Below, piece after piece: positions 1 through 6,587 of a DNA stretch of 9,773 bases. Both the position numbers and the translations under genes were made by a program. Location of the stretch: contig DBNM01000067.1 in NCBI GenBank assembly GCA_002299135.1, forward strand, positions 1 through 9,773, read 5' to 3'. The stretch is from Candidatus Neomicrothrix sp. UBA672 (GTDB taxonomy: Bacteria; Actinomycetota; Acidimicrobiia; Acidimicrobiales; MedAcidi-G1). The notes beneath the pieces are model-generated. The model was not told where the DNA came from. It ran no database searches and saw nothing but the letters and a program-made list of their open reading frames with translations. How positions within the stretch are numbered: position 1 is the first letter of the stretch; each line of letters starts with the position of its first letter.

Positions 1-781
1 ATTCAGCGTTTATTGCCAAAGAGTGCCCGGTAAACACAGGGACTCTAACGCATACAGGTGAAACTAATAAATTAGGAATATTTAAAATTTTTCGACTCTC
101 ATTCCGCAACTTTTGCTCTTCATCGGTTTCTCCTCTGCCATCATCAACAAAAGACCCTGCATGAGGCAAAACGTTAAATGCAATTGACTGCGGAAAAGAA
201 CTAGGTTCAGGAAATTCATGAGCTTTACCATCGTAAGCAAGTTGAGTGGCTTTACCTGTAGCTGAATTAATTTGCCCTTCTAGTTCCTCTACACCAGCTA
301 AACCTGCTCCGGAAACAGCTTGATAAGTCGAAATTCTAAGTGATAAAAGTCCCGCACGTTTATGCAATGGCGATAAAACTGGCATGGCAACCATTGTTGT
401 ACAGTTAGGATTTGCAACAATTCCTTTTGGTATTTCATCAAGAGCTTCTGGATTAACTTCGCTAACTACAAGGGGTACTTCTGGATCCATTCTCCACCCA
501 GATGAATTGTCAACTACTGTCGCCCCTGAAGCTGCGATTAGGGGTGAAATTTCCAATGAGGCTGTTTTACCAGCACTTAATAAAGCAATATCAACATTAG
601 ACCAATCTGCTATTGCGGAATCCTCAACAGTTATTTCTTGATCCCCCCAATTCAACTTACTTCCAGCTGACCGAGAAGATGCCATAAACCTAATATCGCC
701 AACAGGAAATTTACGTTCCCATAAAAGGGCTCTCATTACTTGGCCTACTTGTCCCGTGGCTCCAACAACAGCAATATTCAT
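1..781 (-). CDS. asd: Aspartate-semialdehyde dehydrogenase, 3' end cut off by window edge
   Basis: Catalyses NADPH-dependent reduction of L-aspartyl-4-phosphate to aspartate semialdehyde, the second step towards lysine, threonine and methionine, in the cytoplasm. I translated the reverse strand from the ATG at 781: 260 residues are visible, and the usual family length of about 340 implies that some 80 C-terminal residues lie outside. It opens with the nucleotide-binding GATGQVG (residues 7-13), then SSGWRMD (93-99), the catalytic cysteine in NPNCTT (Cys127), STYQAVSGAG (151-160), NVLPHAG (203-209) and RVPVFTGHS (246-254) with the active-site histidine His253. It lies downstream of lysC on the same strand, but two lipoprotein genes separate them, with 48 bp to the nearer one. 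No Shine-Dalgarno precedes the ATG (the upstream stretch is C-rich), so a leaderless transcript is possible. Family assignment is very secure. Confidence 0.97.
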   Translation of the reverse strand, partial: MNIAVVGATGQVGQVMRALLWERKFPVGDIRFMASSRSAGSKLNWGDQEITVEDSAIADWSNVDIALLSAGKTASLEISPLIAASGATVVDNSSGWRMDPEVPLVVSEVNPEALDEIPKGIVANPNCTTMVAMPVLSPLHKRAGLLSLRISTYQAVSGAGLAGVEELEGQINSATGKATQLAYDGKAHEFPEPSSFPQSIAFNVLPHAGSFVDDGRGETDEEQKLRNESRKILNIPNLLVSPVCVRVPVFTGHSLAINAE

Positions 782-816
782 ATATTCAGACTAGGGGGGT
801 TCAAAACAGTGTTCAA
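782..816 (-). promoter_or_regulatory. Putative asd promoter, leaderless type
   Basis: On the minus strand TTGAAC (816-811) and TAGTCT (793-788) are 17 nt apart, and only 6 nt separate the second box from the asd ATG. Transcription would start at or next to the A of the ATG. Matches to the -35 and -10 consensus are partial, so this is inference. It fits the absence of a ribosome binding site and would let asd be expressed independently of lysC and the lipoproteins. Confidence 0.35.
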
Positions 817-818
817 AA
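799..818. repeat. Direct repeat GTTCAAAA x2 upstream of asd
   Basis: Two identical 8-bp copies (799-806 and 811-818) lie with a 12-bp period, about one helical turn, in the short gap between the second lipoprotein gene and asd. One copy overlaps the proposed -35 box. It could be a protein binding site; a chance repeat in AT-rich DNA cannot be excluded. Confidence 0.3.
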
Positions 819-829
819 TTTTTAGATAA

Positions 830-1567
830 TTATTTTGTATCAATATCATCTGTTTCTTCTTTAGGCCAAATATCCAAAAAATCATTAATAACACTCTCCG
901 ACTGTTCTAAATCCTCCGCATGCTGGTTGGAAAGCAAACCAGTAAATGTGGTTAATAACGGATACCCAGGGCCGCAAGAATCTTCGACATATCTACCTAA
1001 TTGATTTGAAGCATTTAAAAAAGAATCAAGACTGACAGAATCCCGAGAAAGAAGAGAAGAAGAAATTAACCCTTGTATGCGAACTGTAGTGGCATTTTGA
1101 GATTTAACTGAATTTAATGCTTCAGCTAACTCTTCATAAAAAGAAACAAGATCAAAAATTTCACTAGCTACTACAAAAGGAACACGTGCTGATACCCAAC
1201 TGACTAATTCTTCAGATCGTAAAATTAATTGCTGTAAAGTTTCCGCTTCACTTCTGTCCATAGCTACTAACTCTTTTTCAATTCCAATCATTAGTTGTGC
1301 AGATTTTTTTGCAAGAGCGAGACAAAAACCTTCTGGAATTTCCGTAGTTAAAGGTTCGTATGTAGGAAGTGGAATTAACCTTGCATCCGGAGAATTTTCT
1401 GCATTAGATGAAAGCTTTTGATTTTCTTCATTTTCTACTTTTAGTAAAGTGTCTAATGGCTTATTTTGAGCTGTGTCAGAACTGCGGAGACTTGCGCCAC
1501 ATCCTGTCAACAATGTGAGTATCAAAACCCCTGAAATTAGTTTTTTTGACTTAATTAATAGTTTCAA
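830..1567 (-). CDS. Predicted lipoprotein of unknown function (short paralogue)
   Basis: A 245-residue protein with a basic N-terminus, hydrophobic stretch (about 10-21) and a canonical lipobox L-T-G-C ending at Cys23, so it should be lipidated and anchored outside the cytoplasmic membrane. After a polar linker (24-80) comes a helical domain (81-212) with Cys82, an SEELVSWVS segment (118-126) and Cys198 in DSCG; the tail is acidic. The same pattern (Cys, about 42-45 residues, Trp, about 74-80 residues, Cys-Gly) occurs in the C-terminal half of the upstream gene product, so the two appear to be paralogues and the two cysteines could form a disulphide outside the cell. The start is TTG, overlapping the upstream TGA by 4 nt (TTGA), which implies translational coupling. 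I recognise no named family. Confidence 0.85.
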   Translation of the reverse strand: MKLLIKSKKLISGVLILTLLTGCGASLRSSDTAQNKPLDTLLKVENEENQKLSSNAENSPDARLIPLPTYEPLTTEIPEGFCLALAKKSAQLMIGIEKELVAMDRSEAETLQQLILRSEELVSWVSARVPFVVASEIFDLVSFYEELAEALNSVKSQNATTVRIQGLISSSLLSRDSVSLDSFLNASNQLGRYVEDSCGPGYPLLTTFTGLLSNQHAEDLEQSESVINDFLDIWPKEETDDIDTK

Positions 1568-2580
1568 ATCTTTTGCCCTATTCCAGATAACAAATTAAGA
1601 AGATAGGTTGCTGAATCACCGCAGACAGAAACTAAATATTGTTCCAATCTTTCTTGGGCTTGGTTTATCGAAGTTCTCTCCTCAGCCAATTCAGTATCCA
1701 CCCTGACAACAGCGGCAAACATTGCTTCTAATACTTCTTCTGGTTTAGCAGCGGATCCTAAATCTCTAAAAGACTCAATCATCACTTCAGAAACATATAT
1801 AGATGCATCACGGACTATTGATGCATCCCCTGCAATTGATATATCAACATTTTTTGAAAGCCAAATATAAATCTCATCAGACATTGAAAACAATTCAATT
1901 AACAAATCAGGATTTACTGTCGGACCCTCTTCAACTTGGATACCTTGACGAATGATCGCTGTCATCATTTCCGCCATACGATCAAAAAGGCCACTGCATA
2001 CAAGATCATTATTTTGATAATGACCGAATTTCGCATCAAGTACACAAGTAACCAAGAAATCCAAAATTCGACTTTCTAATAAAATTGCTTCTACTTTTTC
2101 AGACATTTCAGCCGAATCAATTTCGGAAAATAAAATTTCAAAAATTGGAACTAACTCTTTTTCTCTAATAGTTGAAAGAACACAATCAGTATCATTCGGA
2201 AAAGTTCCAAAGGAATTAGTTATCCCTTCTAAAATCCCTAAGTTCGCAACCGTAACTAGTAAGTCGCATAGTTCTAATGCGGAAAGAGCAATCTCTTTTT
2301 GTTCAACATTTGGGCCTTCACTAGTTATAACACTGACTTGTTCCGGACTAAAAAAATTAAGCAATTGATCTACTACACAACTCATCTGAGATTCAGAAAG
2401 GTTATAGAGGTCAGGGTTAGTAGAAAAATCTCCTTGCGACAGAAAGTCATTCGATTCGCTAACTTGACTAGAAACTTCTGGAAAAAATCCAGTTTCACTA
2501 TTATTTTCAACCGATACTTCAGAACTGCAACAACTCAATAGAGCCATTACCAAGACACTTAAAATAAATTTTCGAAACAT
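1564..2580 (-). CDS. Predicted lipoprotein of unknown function, Cys-containing helical repeats (long paralogue)
   Basis: A 338-residue protein beginning MFRKFILSVLVMALLSCC: a signal peptide with a lipobox-like L-L-S-C (Cys17), so probably a lipoprotein, although the box is less canonical than in its neighbour. After a polar linker (about 20-62) the N-terminal part holds two similar helical units, each opening with a C-V-V/L motif (Cys68 and Cys133) and closing near a second cysteine (Cys105 and Cys179). The C-terminal half (about 193-333) resembles the downstream lipoprotein: Cys195, SDEIYIWLS around Trp240, and a terminal N-Q-(x)n-Y-L-V-S-V-C-G with Cys320. All cysteine spacings suit disulphides in an exported protein. 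It lies 55 bp after lysC and overlaps the next gene by 4 nt. No strong ribosome binding site is visible (GGTAAAG at best). Function is unknown; it is not a lysine-pathway enzyme. Confidence 0.85.
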   Translation of the reverse strand: MFRKFILSVLVMALLSCCSSEVSVENNSETGFFPEVSSQVSESNDFLSQGDFSTNPDLYNLSESQMSCVVDQLLNFFSPEQVSVITSEGPNVEQKEIALSALELCDLLVTVANLGILEGITNSFGTFPNDTDCVLSTIREKELVPIFEILFSEIDSAEMSEKVEAILLESRILDFLVTCVLDAKFGHYQNNDLVCSGLFDRMAEMMTAIIRQGIQVEEGPTVNPDLLIELFSMSDEIYIWLSKNVDISIAGDASIVRDASIYVSEVMIESFRDLGSAAKPEEVLEAMFAAVVRVDTELAEERTSINQAQERLEQYLVSVCGDSATYLLNLLSGIGQKI

Positions 2581-2635
2581 AATCTTTACCAGATAAATCT
2601 TTTTCTTGATGGAAAAAAAATCCTAAAAAGAAAGA

Positions 2636-3115
2636 TCAAGATTCCGCTAATCCGAAGGTCTCATGGAGTGCTTGAACCGCTTCATTGATTTGATTTTCTG
2701 CAACCATACAACTAATTCGAATTGCTGACGTTGAAATCATTTGTATATTAATTCCATTTTCAGCAAGAGTTTCAAACATAGACGCCGCAACACCTGGATT
2801 CGACCTCATTCCCGCCCCGATCACAGTAACTCGCGCGACTTCTGTATCTGATGAAACCCCAGAGGCTCCAATATCTTCAACTAAATTCTCAGCTATTGAC
2901 ATCGAAGCTTCAAGATCACCATGTGGAACTGTAAAAGATATATCAGTAACACCGTCCTCTGAAGTGTTTTGGACAATCATGTCAACATTTACATCAACAT
3001 CCGAAAGGGCGCGGAAAACACTCGCAGCTATGCCAGGCTTATCTGGGACACCTGAAATTGTCATTTTTGTCTCAGAAGTATCATGAGTTACCGCTGAGAC
3101 TATTGCTTGTTCCAT
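2636..3115 (-). CDS. lysC: Aspartate kinase beta subunit from an in-frame internal start
   Basis: Within lysC, the ATG at 3115 (Met249, in KVEMEQAIVSAV) is preceded on the minus strand by GGAGAGGAGAAAGTAGAA, an excellent Shine-Dalgarno whose GAGGAG ends 9 nt before the ATG. This is stronger than anything at the alpha start. Translation gives 159 residues comprising just the two ACT domains. Known biology: in Corynebacterium glutamicum and Bacillus subtilis lysC encodes overlapping alpha and beta subunits in the same frame that form an alpha2beta2 enzyme; the corynebacterial beta starts near residue 250 and is about 170 residues long, so position and size agree closely. That the beta form is made here is inferred. 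Confidence 0.7.
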   Translation of the reverse strand: MEQAIVSAVTHDTSETKMTISGVPDKPGIAASVFRALSDVDVNVDMIVQNTSEDGVTDISFTVPHGDLEASMSIAENLVEDIGASGVSSDTEVARVTVIGAGMRSNPGVAASMFETLAENGINIQMISTSAIRISCMVAENQINEAVQALHETFGLAES

Positions 3116-3859
3116 TTCTACTTTCTCCTCTCCTACCCATGTTCCTTCTTGCCATGTGAATGCCGAACGAATATGCAATTTAACTCCATGAGTTCGAGCA
3201 TATTCAACAGATCGCATTGCTGGCTTCGGGCAACCAGTAGCTGTCATTTCTAAAAGTTCATCAAAAGATACATTGGTCATAAGTCGTGCTGAAGGAACTA
3301 TACGAGGGTCAGTCGTAAAAACGCCTGTTACATCTGTGTACAATTCGCATGCATCAGCTTTAACAGCATGTGCTAAAGCAACCGCAGTCGTATCAGAGCC
3401 TCCTCTACCTAAAAAAGTAACATCATTATCAACTGATACACCTTGAGAACCTCCTACAACTGGAACTCGTCCTTCAGATAATGCCATCTGTATACGCTCA
3501 GGTTTTACCTCCACAATTTTAGCATTTTGATGATTTGTATCAGTTAAAAAACCAGCCTGACTTCCTGTAAATGAATCTGCCTCAACTCCTAAATCATGGA
3601 GAGCCATACATAACAAAGACATTGCTTTCCGTTCACCAGCAGTGATAAGCATGTCCATTTCTCGACCAGGTCTTTTACTAGACACATCTTCAGCTAAACG
3701 CAATAATTCATCGGTTTCTTTACCCATAGCAGAAACAACTACAACTACCTGATTTCCACTATTAACAGTGCGTGCAATATGATCCGCAACAGCTCGAATA
3801 CGTTCAGGGTCTCCTACTGCGGTTCCGCCAAACTTTTGAACAAGTAGTCCCATAGACAT
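2636..3859 (-). CDS. lysC: Aspartate kinase (alpha form)
   Basis: Phosphorylates L-aspartate with ATP to aspartyl-4-phosphate, the committed and feedback-controlled step of the aspartate family. At 407 residues it matches monofunctional actinobacterial enzymes (about 420). The kinase domain (about 4-245) opens with VQKFGGT (catalytic Lys9) and contains GRGGSDTTA (151-159) and YTDVTGVFTTDPR (174-186). Two ACT regulatory domains follow (about 262-335 and 343-405), with QNTSEDGVTDISF in the first and GAGMRSNPGVAA plus ISTSAIRIS in the second; these regions form the lysine/threonine site in characterised homologues. Two ATGs (3859 and 3853) are possible starts; neither has a Shine-Dalgarno. An internal start at 3115 probably gives a separate beta subunit. 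It is divergent from the cyclophilin gene. Confidence 0.97.
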   Translation of the reverse strand: MSMGLLVQKFGGTAVGDPERIRAVADHIARTVNSGNQVVVVVSAMGKETDELLRLAEDVSSKRPGREMDMLITAGERKAMSLLCMALHDLGVEADSFTGSQAGFLTDTNHQNAKIVEVKPERIQMALSEGRVPVVGGSQGVSVDNDVTFLGRGGSDTTAVALAHAVKADACELYTDVTGVFTTDPRIVPSARLMTNVSFDELLEMTATGCPKPAMRSVEYARTHGVKLHIRSAFTWQEGTWVGEEKVEMEQAIVSAVTHDTSETKMTISGVPDKPGIAASVFRALSDVDVNVDMIVQNTSEDGVTDISFTVPHGDLEASMSIAENLVEDIGASGVSSDTEVARVTVIGAGMRSNPGVAASMFETLAENGINIQMISTSAIRISCMVAENQINEAVQALHETFGLAES

Positions 3860-3885
3860 CTACGCTAGCGGCCATAAAGCATCAG

Positions 3886-3897
3886 ATTTGCGCAAAT
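3886..3897. promoter_or_regulatory. Perfect 12-bp palindrome ATTTGCGCAAAT between divergent genes
   Basis: A perfect inverted repeat without spacer sits in the middle of the roughly 70-90 bp between the lysC start and the cyclophilin start. A symmetric site in a divergent promoter region is the expected shape of a dimeric repressor or activator operator, and the GCGC core stands out in AT-rich surroundings. No regulator can be named. Confidence 0.35.
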
Positions 3898-3903
3898 TAA
3901 ATA

Positions 3904-3931
3904 TTGCTAAAACAACTTAAATTAATATGAT
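3904..3931 (+). promoter_or_regulatory. Putative cyclophilin promoter
   Basis: TTGCTA (3904-3909) and TATGAT (3926-3931) with a 16-nt spacer resemble -35 and -10 boxes. Transcription would begin near 3938, which puts the earliest in-frame ATG (3927) upstream of the transcript and supports the ATG at 3951 as the real start. Inference from consensus only. Confidence 0.4.
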
Positions 3932-3935
3932 TTAC

Positions 3936-3963
3936 TATGGTGAAAAAAATATGGTGAAAAAAA
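3936..3963 (+). repeat. 14-bp perfect tandem duplication over the cyclophilin start codon
   Basis: TATGGTGAAAAAAA occurs twice back to back (3936-3949 and 3950-3963). Each copy carries ATGGTG. Because 14 is not a multiple of three, the first copy reads out of frame as ATG GTG AAA AAA ATA TGG TGA (MVKKIW, stop at 3957), overlapping the true start ATG at 3951, which reads MVKK. Confidence 0.9.
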
Positions 3964-4742
3964 CTCGTCGATCGATACAAACCTCAGGAAATCATTCCAA
4001 TAAAACAAAAATCACTGCAGCTCTTTTAGTTTTTGTTCTCATGGGCAGTGGAATCGCTCTCATTTTTTCAAATTCAGATTCGAATGAAAATATAAACAAC
4101 GAATTTTCTAGCAATATTGTTCCTACAAATTGTCCCGAAAATGATAAATCCACACCACGAACTATTGACTTCATAAGGCGGCCGCCCCGCTGCATAGAAC
4201 TAAACAAAACACATACCGCTATTTTCGATACAACTGAAGGTGAGATTAGATTTCTATTAGATACTTCTCTGACTCCCAATACAACAAATAATTTTGTTGT
4301 ATTGACTAACTATGGCTACTACGACAACACTCTTCTTTTTCGTCTTGATCCATCTATAGGAATAATTCAAGGTGGCTCACCTCATACCAACGACTGGTCA
4401 GACCCAGGGCCTGGTTATACAATTTCAGATGAAGGAGGACTTTTCTTACCTTTAAGCAACGGAGGCGTAAAAGGCCCTTTCACATATTCACCTGGACAGT
4501 TAATTATGGCTCGCTCATCGGGTCTTAATAGTTCTGGTGCCCAATTTTTCTTTTCTACAGATGAAAAAGTAAGCCTGCTAGATAGTCAAGGTAGCTACAT
4601 AGTTTTCGGTGAAACAGATGTACAAGGCTTGTCTATCCTGAAAAAAATGATGGATTTATATGAAATAGATGAAAACTCCCCTTATGGAGGTGGCCCAAAA
4701 AGACAACTTCTTATCCGATCAGTGACTATCGAAATAGAATAA
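3951..4742 (+). CDS. Membrane-anchored cyclophilin-type peptidyl-prolyl isomerase
   Basis: Predicted to catalyse cis-trans isomerisation of proline peptide bonds outside the membrane. From the ATG at 3951 it is 263 residues: a Lys/Arg-rich cytoplasmic start, one hydrophobic segment (about 21-41), an Asn/Ser-rich linker, two cysteines (61, 81) flanking a Pro/Arg segment, then a cyclophilin domain (about 87-262). Visible family signatures are FDTTEGEIRF, TPNTTNNFVVLTNYGYYDNTLLFR (the Arg, 131, matches the catalytic arginine of FHR), IIQGGSP, PGPGYTISDE and GAQFFFS (196-202). FHR has become LFR and the AMAN motif reads IMARS, so it is a diverged member. An in-frame ATG at 3927 would add 8 residues, but it lies inside the proposed -10 box, whereas GGTGA precedes 3951 at suitable spacing. 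It converges with the carboxylase epsilon gene, 6 bp between stop codons. Confidence 0.9.
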   Translation: MVKKTRRSIQTSGNHSNKTKITAALLVFVLMGSGIALIFSNSDSNENINNEFSSNIVPTNCPENDKSTPRTIDFIRRPPRCIELNKTHTAIFDTTEGEIRFLLDTSLTPNTTNNFVVLTNYGYYDNTLLFRLDPSIGIIQGGSPHTNDWSDPGPGYTISDEGGLFLPLSNGGVKGPFTYSPGQLIMARSSGLNSSGAQFFFSTDEKVSLLDSQGSYIVFGETDVQGLSILKKMMDLYEIDENSPYGGGPKRQLLIRSVTIEIE

Positions 4743-4748
4743 AAAGTT

Positions 4749-4952
4749 CTATCTCCAAGTTGCACTTTGATGGATAGCTTTATTGTCTTCTAACCACCAT
4801 CTACCAGAAAATTTCCACTCTTTTGATTCGCTATCTGAATCGGTTTCATTATTGATGCGAAAAACATCAACTGCCATTTCTTCGATAGCAATTTTTATCG
4901 CTTCCAACTCTTCTTTAGAAGCACCTTCTGCTTCAATATTTAAGACTTTCAT
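4749..4952 (-). CDS. Acyl-CoA carboxylase epsilon subunit
   Basis: A 67-residue protein that matches the small epsilon subunit of actinobacterial acyl-CoA carboxylases, which binds the beta subunit and stimulates carboxylase activity. Visible family features are the short N-terminal strand, then EGASKEELEAIKIAIEEM (a version of the G-x-P-x-x-E-E-L-A-A-L segment), an acidic variable linker, and a C-terminal tail with SGRWWLED and a final SATWR. Length is typical (about 60-80). It starts 7 nt after the beta gene stop, and its Shine-Dalgarno AGGAAAAG overlaps that TAG, so the two are almost certainly co-transcribed and translationally coupled. The family is divergent, so context carries part of the weight. 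Confidence 0.85.
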   Translation of the reverse strand: MKVLNIEAEGASKEELEAIKIAIEEMAVDVFRINNETDSDSESKEWKFSGRWWLEDNKAIHQSATWR

Positions 4953-4959
4953 ACTTTTC

Positions 4960-6516
4960 CTAAAGTGGAATGTTTCCGTGTTTACGTTTCGGGGTTTCAG
5001 ATCTCTTAGAAGCCAACATTTCTAATCCATCAATCAATCGTTTCCGTGTCTCTGCTGGATCAATGACATCATCTACAAATCCTCTTTCTGCAGCAACGTA
5101 AGGATTAGCAAAACGCTCAAGATAATCTTCAACTAATTCATTTCGTTTTAAATCGGGATTCTTCTCTTCTTGCAATTCACGACGATAAATAATCTCAACT
5201 GCTCCTTGAGGTCCCATAACAGCCAATTCTGCAGTCGGCCATGCAAGTGAAAGATCTGATCCAACTGATTTTGAATCCATAACTACGTAAGCGCCACCAT
5301 AAGCTTTTCTGGTTATTACCTGAATACGAGGAACGGTGGCTTCACAGTAGGCATAAAGCAGTTTGGCTCCGTGTCTAATTATTCCTCCGTACTCTTGATC
5401 GACTCCTGGCAAAAAGCCAGGAACATCGACAAATGTTATGAGTGGAATATTGAATGCATCACAAGTGCGGACGAAGCGTGCCGCTTTCTCAGATGCTTGG
5501 ATATCAAGCACACCAGCAAATCTCATTGGTTGATTTCCTACCACTCCAACACTTCGGCCGTTTAAACGTGAAAATCCACAAACAATATTCGCGGCCCATG
5601 AAGAGTGATATTCGAGGAACTCACCATCATCGACTACAGTTTGAATTATTTCTCTCATTTCATAAGGCTGATTTGAACTCTCTGGTAGTAATTTATTTAA
5701 CTCGGGGCATAGTCGATCTCTATCATCACTGGTATCGAACGAAGGCACTTCAGAAAGATTGTTTGACGGGAGATAAGACAACAAAGTTTTTACTTCATCG
5801 AGAACTTGCTTTTCATCCTCACCAACAAAAGTTGCTACTCCCGATTTTGTCGAATGACTTGAAGCACCACCCAATTCTTCTAAAGTGACTTCTTCACCTG
5901 TAACAGTTTTAACAACATCCGGTCCCGTTATAAACATATGAGATTTCTCTCTGACCATAAAAATAAAATCTGTCATTGCGGGACTATAAACAGCACCGCC
6001 AGCACAGGGTCCTAAAATCACACTAATTTGAGGTACCACCCCCGAAGCTTGAACGTTACGCCAGAAGATCCCGCCGTAACCATCTAAACCAACCACTCCT
6101 TCTTGAATTCGAGCTCCTGCTCCATCATTTAAACCGATCAACGGCGCACCTACTGATAGAGATAAATCCATCACTTTATGAATCTTCTCAGCGAAAACTT
6201 CTCCAAGTGCCCCGCCAAAAACAGTGAAGTCTTGAGCGAAAAGAAAAACTTTTCGTCCATCAATTGTTCCCCACCCTGTAATAACGCCGTCTGTATAAGG
6301 TCTCTCTTCAATTCCACTTTCATGAGCTCGATGTCGTACCAGCATGTCAAGCTCATGAAAAGACCCAGGATCAAGAAGATAGTCAATTCTTTCACGTGCT
6401 AAAAGTTTGCCTTTTTCATGTTGTCGTTCCACAGCCCTTTCCGGGCCTGCATTTATTGCTTCATCTTTACGACGTCGTAAATCTTCTATACGGTCTGCCA
6501 TTGAATAATCAGCCAT
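4960..6516 (-). CDS. pccB: Acyl-CoA (probably propionyl-CoA) carboxylase beta subunit
   Basis: Carboxyltransferase subunit that moves CO2 from carboxybiotin to an acyl-CoA, typically propionyl-CoA to (S)-methylmalonyl-CoA. It is 518 residues, the usual size. The N-terminal half has KGKLLARERIDYLLDPGSF (36-53), FTVFGGALGE, GLNDGAGARIQEGV (128-141) and GPCAGGAVYSPAMTDF (169-184), which form the acyl-CoA oxyanion site; the C-terminal half has DVPGFLPGVDQEYGG, ITRKAYGGAYVVMDSK and LAWPTAELAVMGPQGAVEI for the biotin site. The biotin carboxylase/carrier alpha subunit is not in the window. The epsilon gene follows at once, and methylmalonyl-CoA epimerase lies about 1.5 kb away, which favours propionyl-CoA, although actinobacterial beta subunits may also accept acetyl-CoA. 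The start could be the ATG at 6516 or Met6; no Shine-Dalgarno is seen, but TAACCT lies 6 nt upstream of 6516. Confidence 0.95.
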   Translation of the reverse strand: MADYSMADRIEDLRRRKDEAINAGPERAVERQHEKGKLLARERIDYLLDPGSFHELDMLVRHRAHESGIEERPYTDGVITGWGTIDGRKVFLFAQDFTVFGGALGEVFAEKIHKVMDLSLSVGAPLIGLNDGAGARIQEGVVGLDGYGGIFWRNVQASGVVPQISVILGPCAGGAVYSPAMTDFIFMVREKSHMFITGPDVVKTVTGEEVTLEELGGASSHSTKSGVATFVGEDEKQVLDEVKTLLSYLPSNNLSEVPSFDTSDDRDRLCPELNKLLPESSNQPYEMREIIQTVVDDGEFLEYHSSWAANIVCGFSRLNGRSVGVVGNQPMRFAGVLDIQASEKAARFVRTCDAFNIPLITFVDVPGFLPGVDQEYGGIIRHGAKLLYAYCEATVPRIQVITRKAYGGAYVVMDSKSVGSDLSLAWPTAELAVMGPQGAVEIIYRRELQEEKNPDLKRNELVEDYLERFANPYVAAERGFVDDVIDPAETRKRLIDGLEMLASKRSETPKRKHGNIPL

Positions 6517-6524
6517 GCAAAAAG

Positions 6525-6565
6525 GTTAACCGGCATGTGGGATATAGCATCAAGTAGCCGGCAAC
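6525..6565. promoter_or_regulatory. Inverted repeat in the divergent pccB/LOG promoter region
   Basis: GTTAACCGGC (6525-6534) and GCCGGCAAC (6557-6565) form an imperfect inverted repeat: CCGGC/GCCGG perfect, with GTT/AAC flanks. The left arm overlaps the possible -10 box (TAACCT, minus strand 6528-6523) of the carboxylase gene, so binding there could control it. It is GC-rich in AT-rich DNA. Candidate operator only. Confidence 0.3.
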
Positions 6566-6587
6566 TTTAAACAATTCAAAACTAAAG

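Noticed and set aside
384..641. Plus-strand open frame of 85 codons
   Set aside because: It is the antisense of asd, whose reverse-strand translation carries all family motifs through this region.
2590..2640. Terminator after lysC (ATCTTT/AAAGAT arms with T8 between)
   Set aside because: The T-run is inside the loop rather than after the stem, and the pairing is interrupted; transcription into the lipoprotein genes is equally likely.
4175..4190. GGCGGCCGCC palindrome in an AT-rich gene
   Set aside because: It encodes the conserved-looking Arg/Pro segment of the cyclophilin linker; codon use explains it adequately.
4734..4752. Hairpin ATAGAA/TTCTAT across the stop codons of the cyclophilin and epsilon genes, as a bidirectional terminator
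   Set aside because: Only six AT-rich pairs and no T-tract after the stem on either strand.
5371..5888. Overlapping plus-strand open frames of 64 and 144 codons
   Set aside because: Antisense to the conserved carboxylase beta gene; their translations show no recognisable family.
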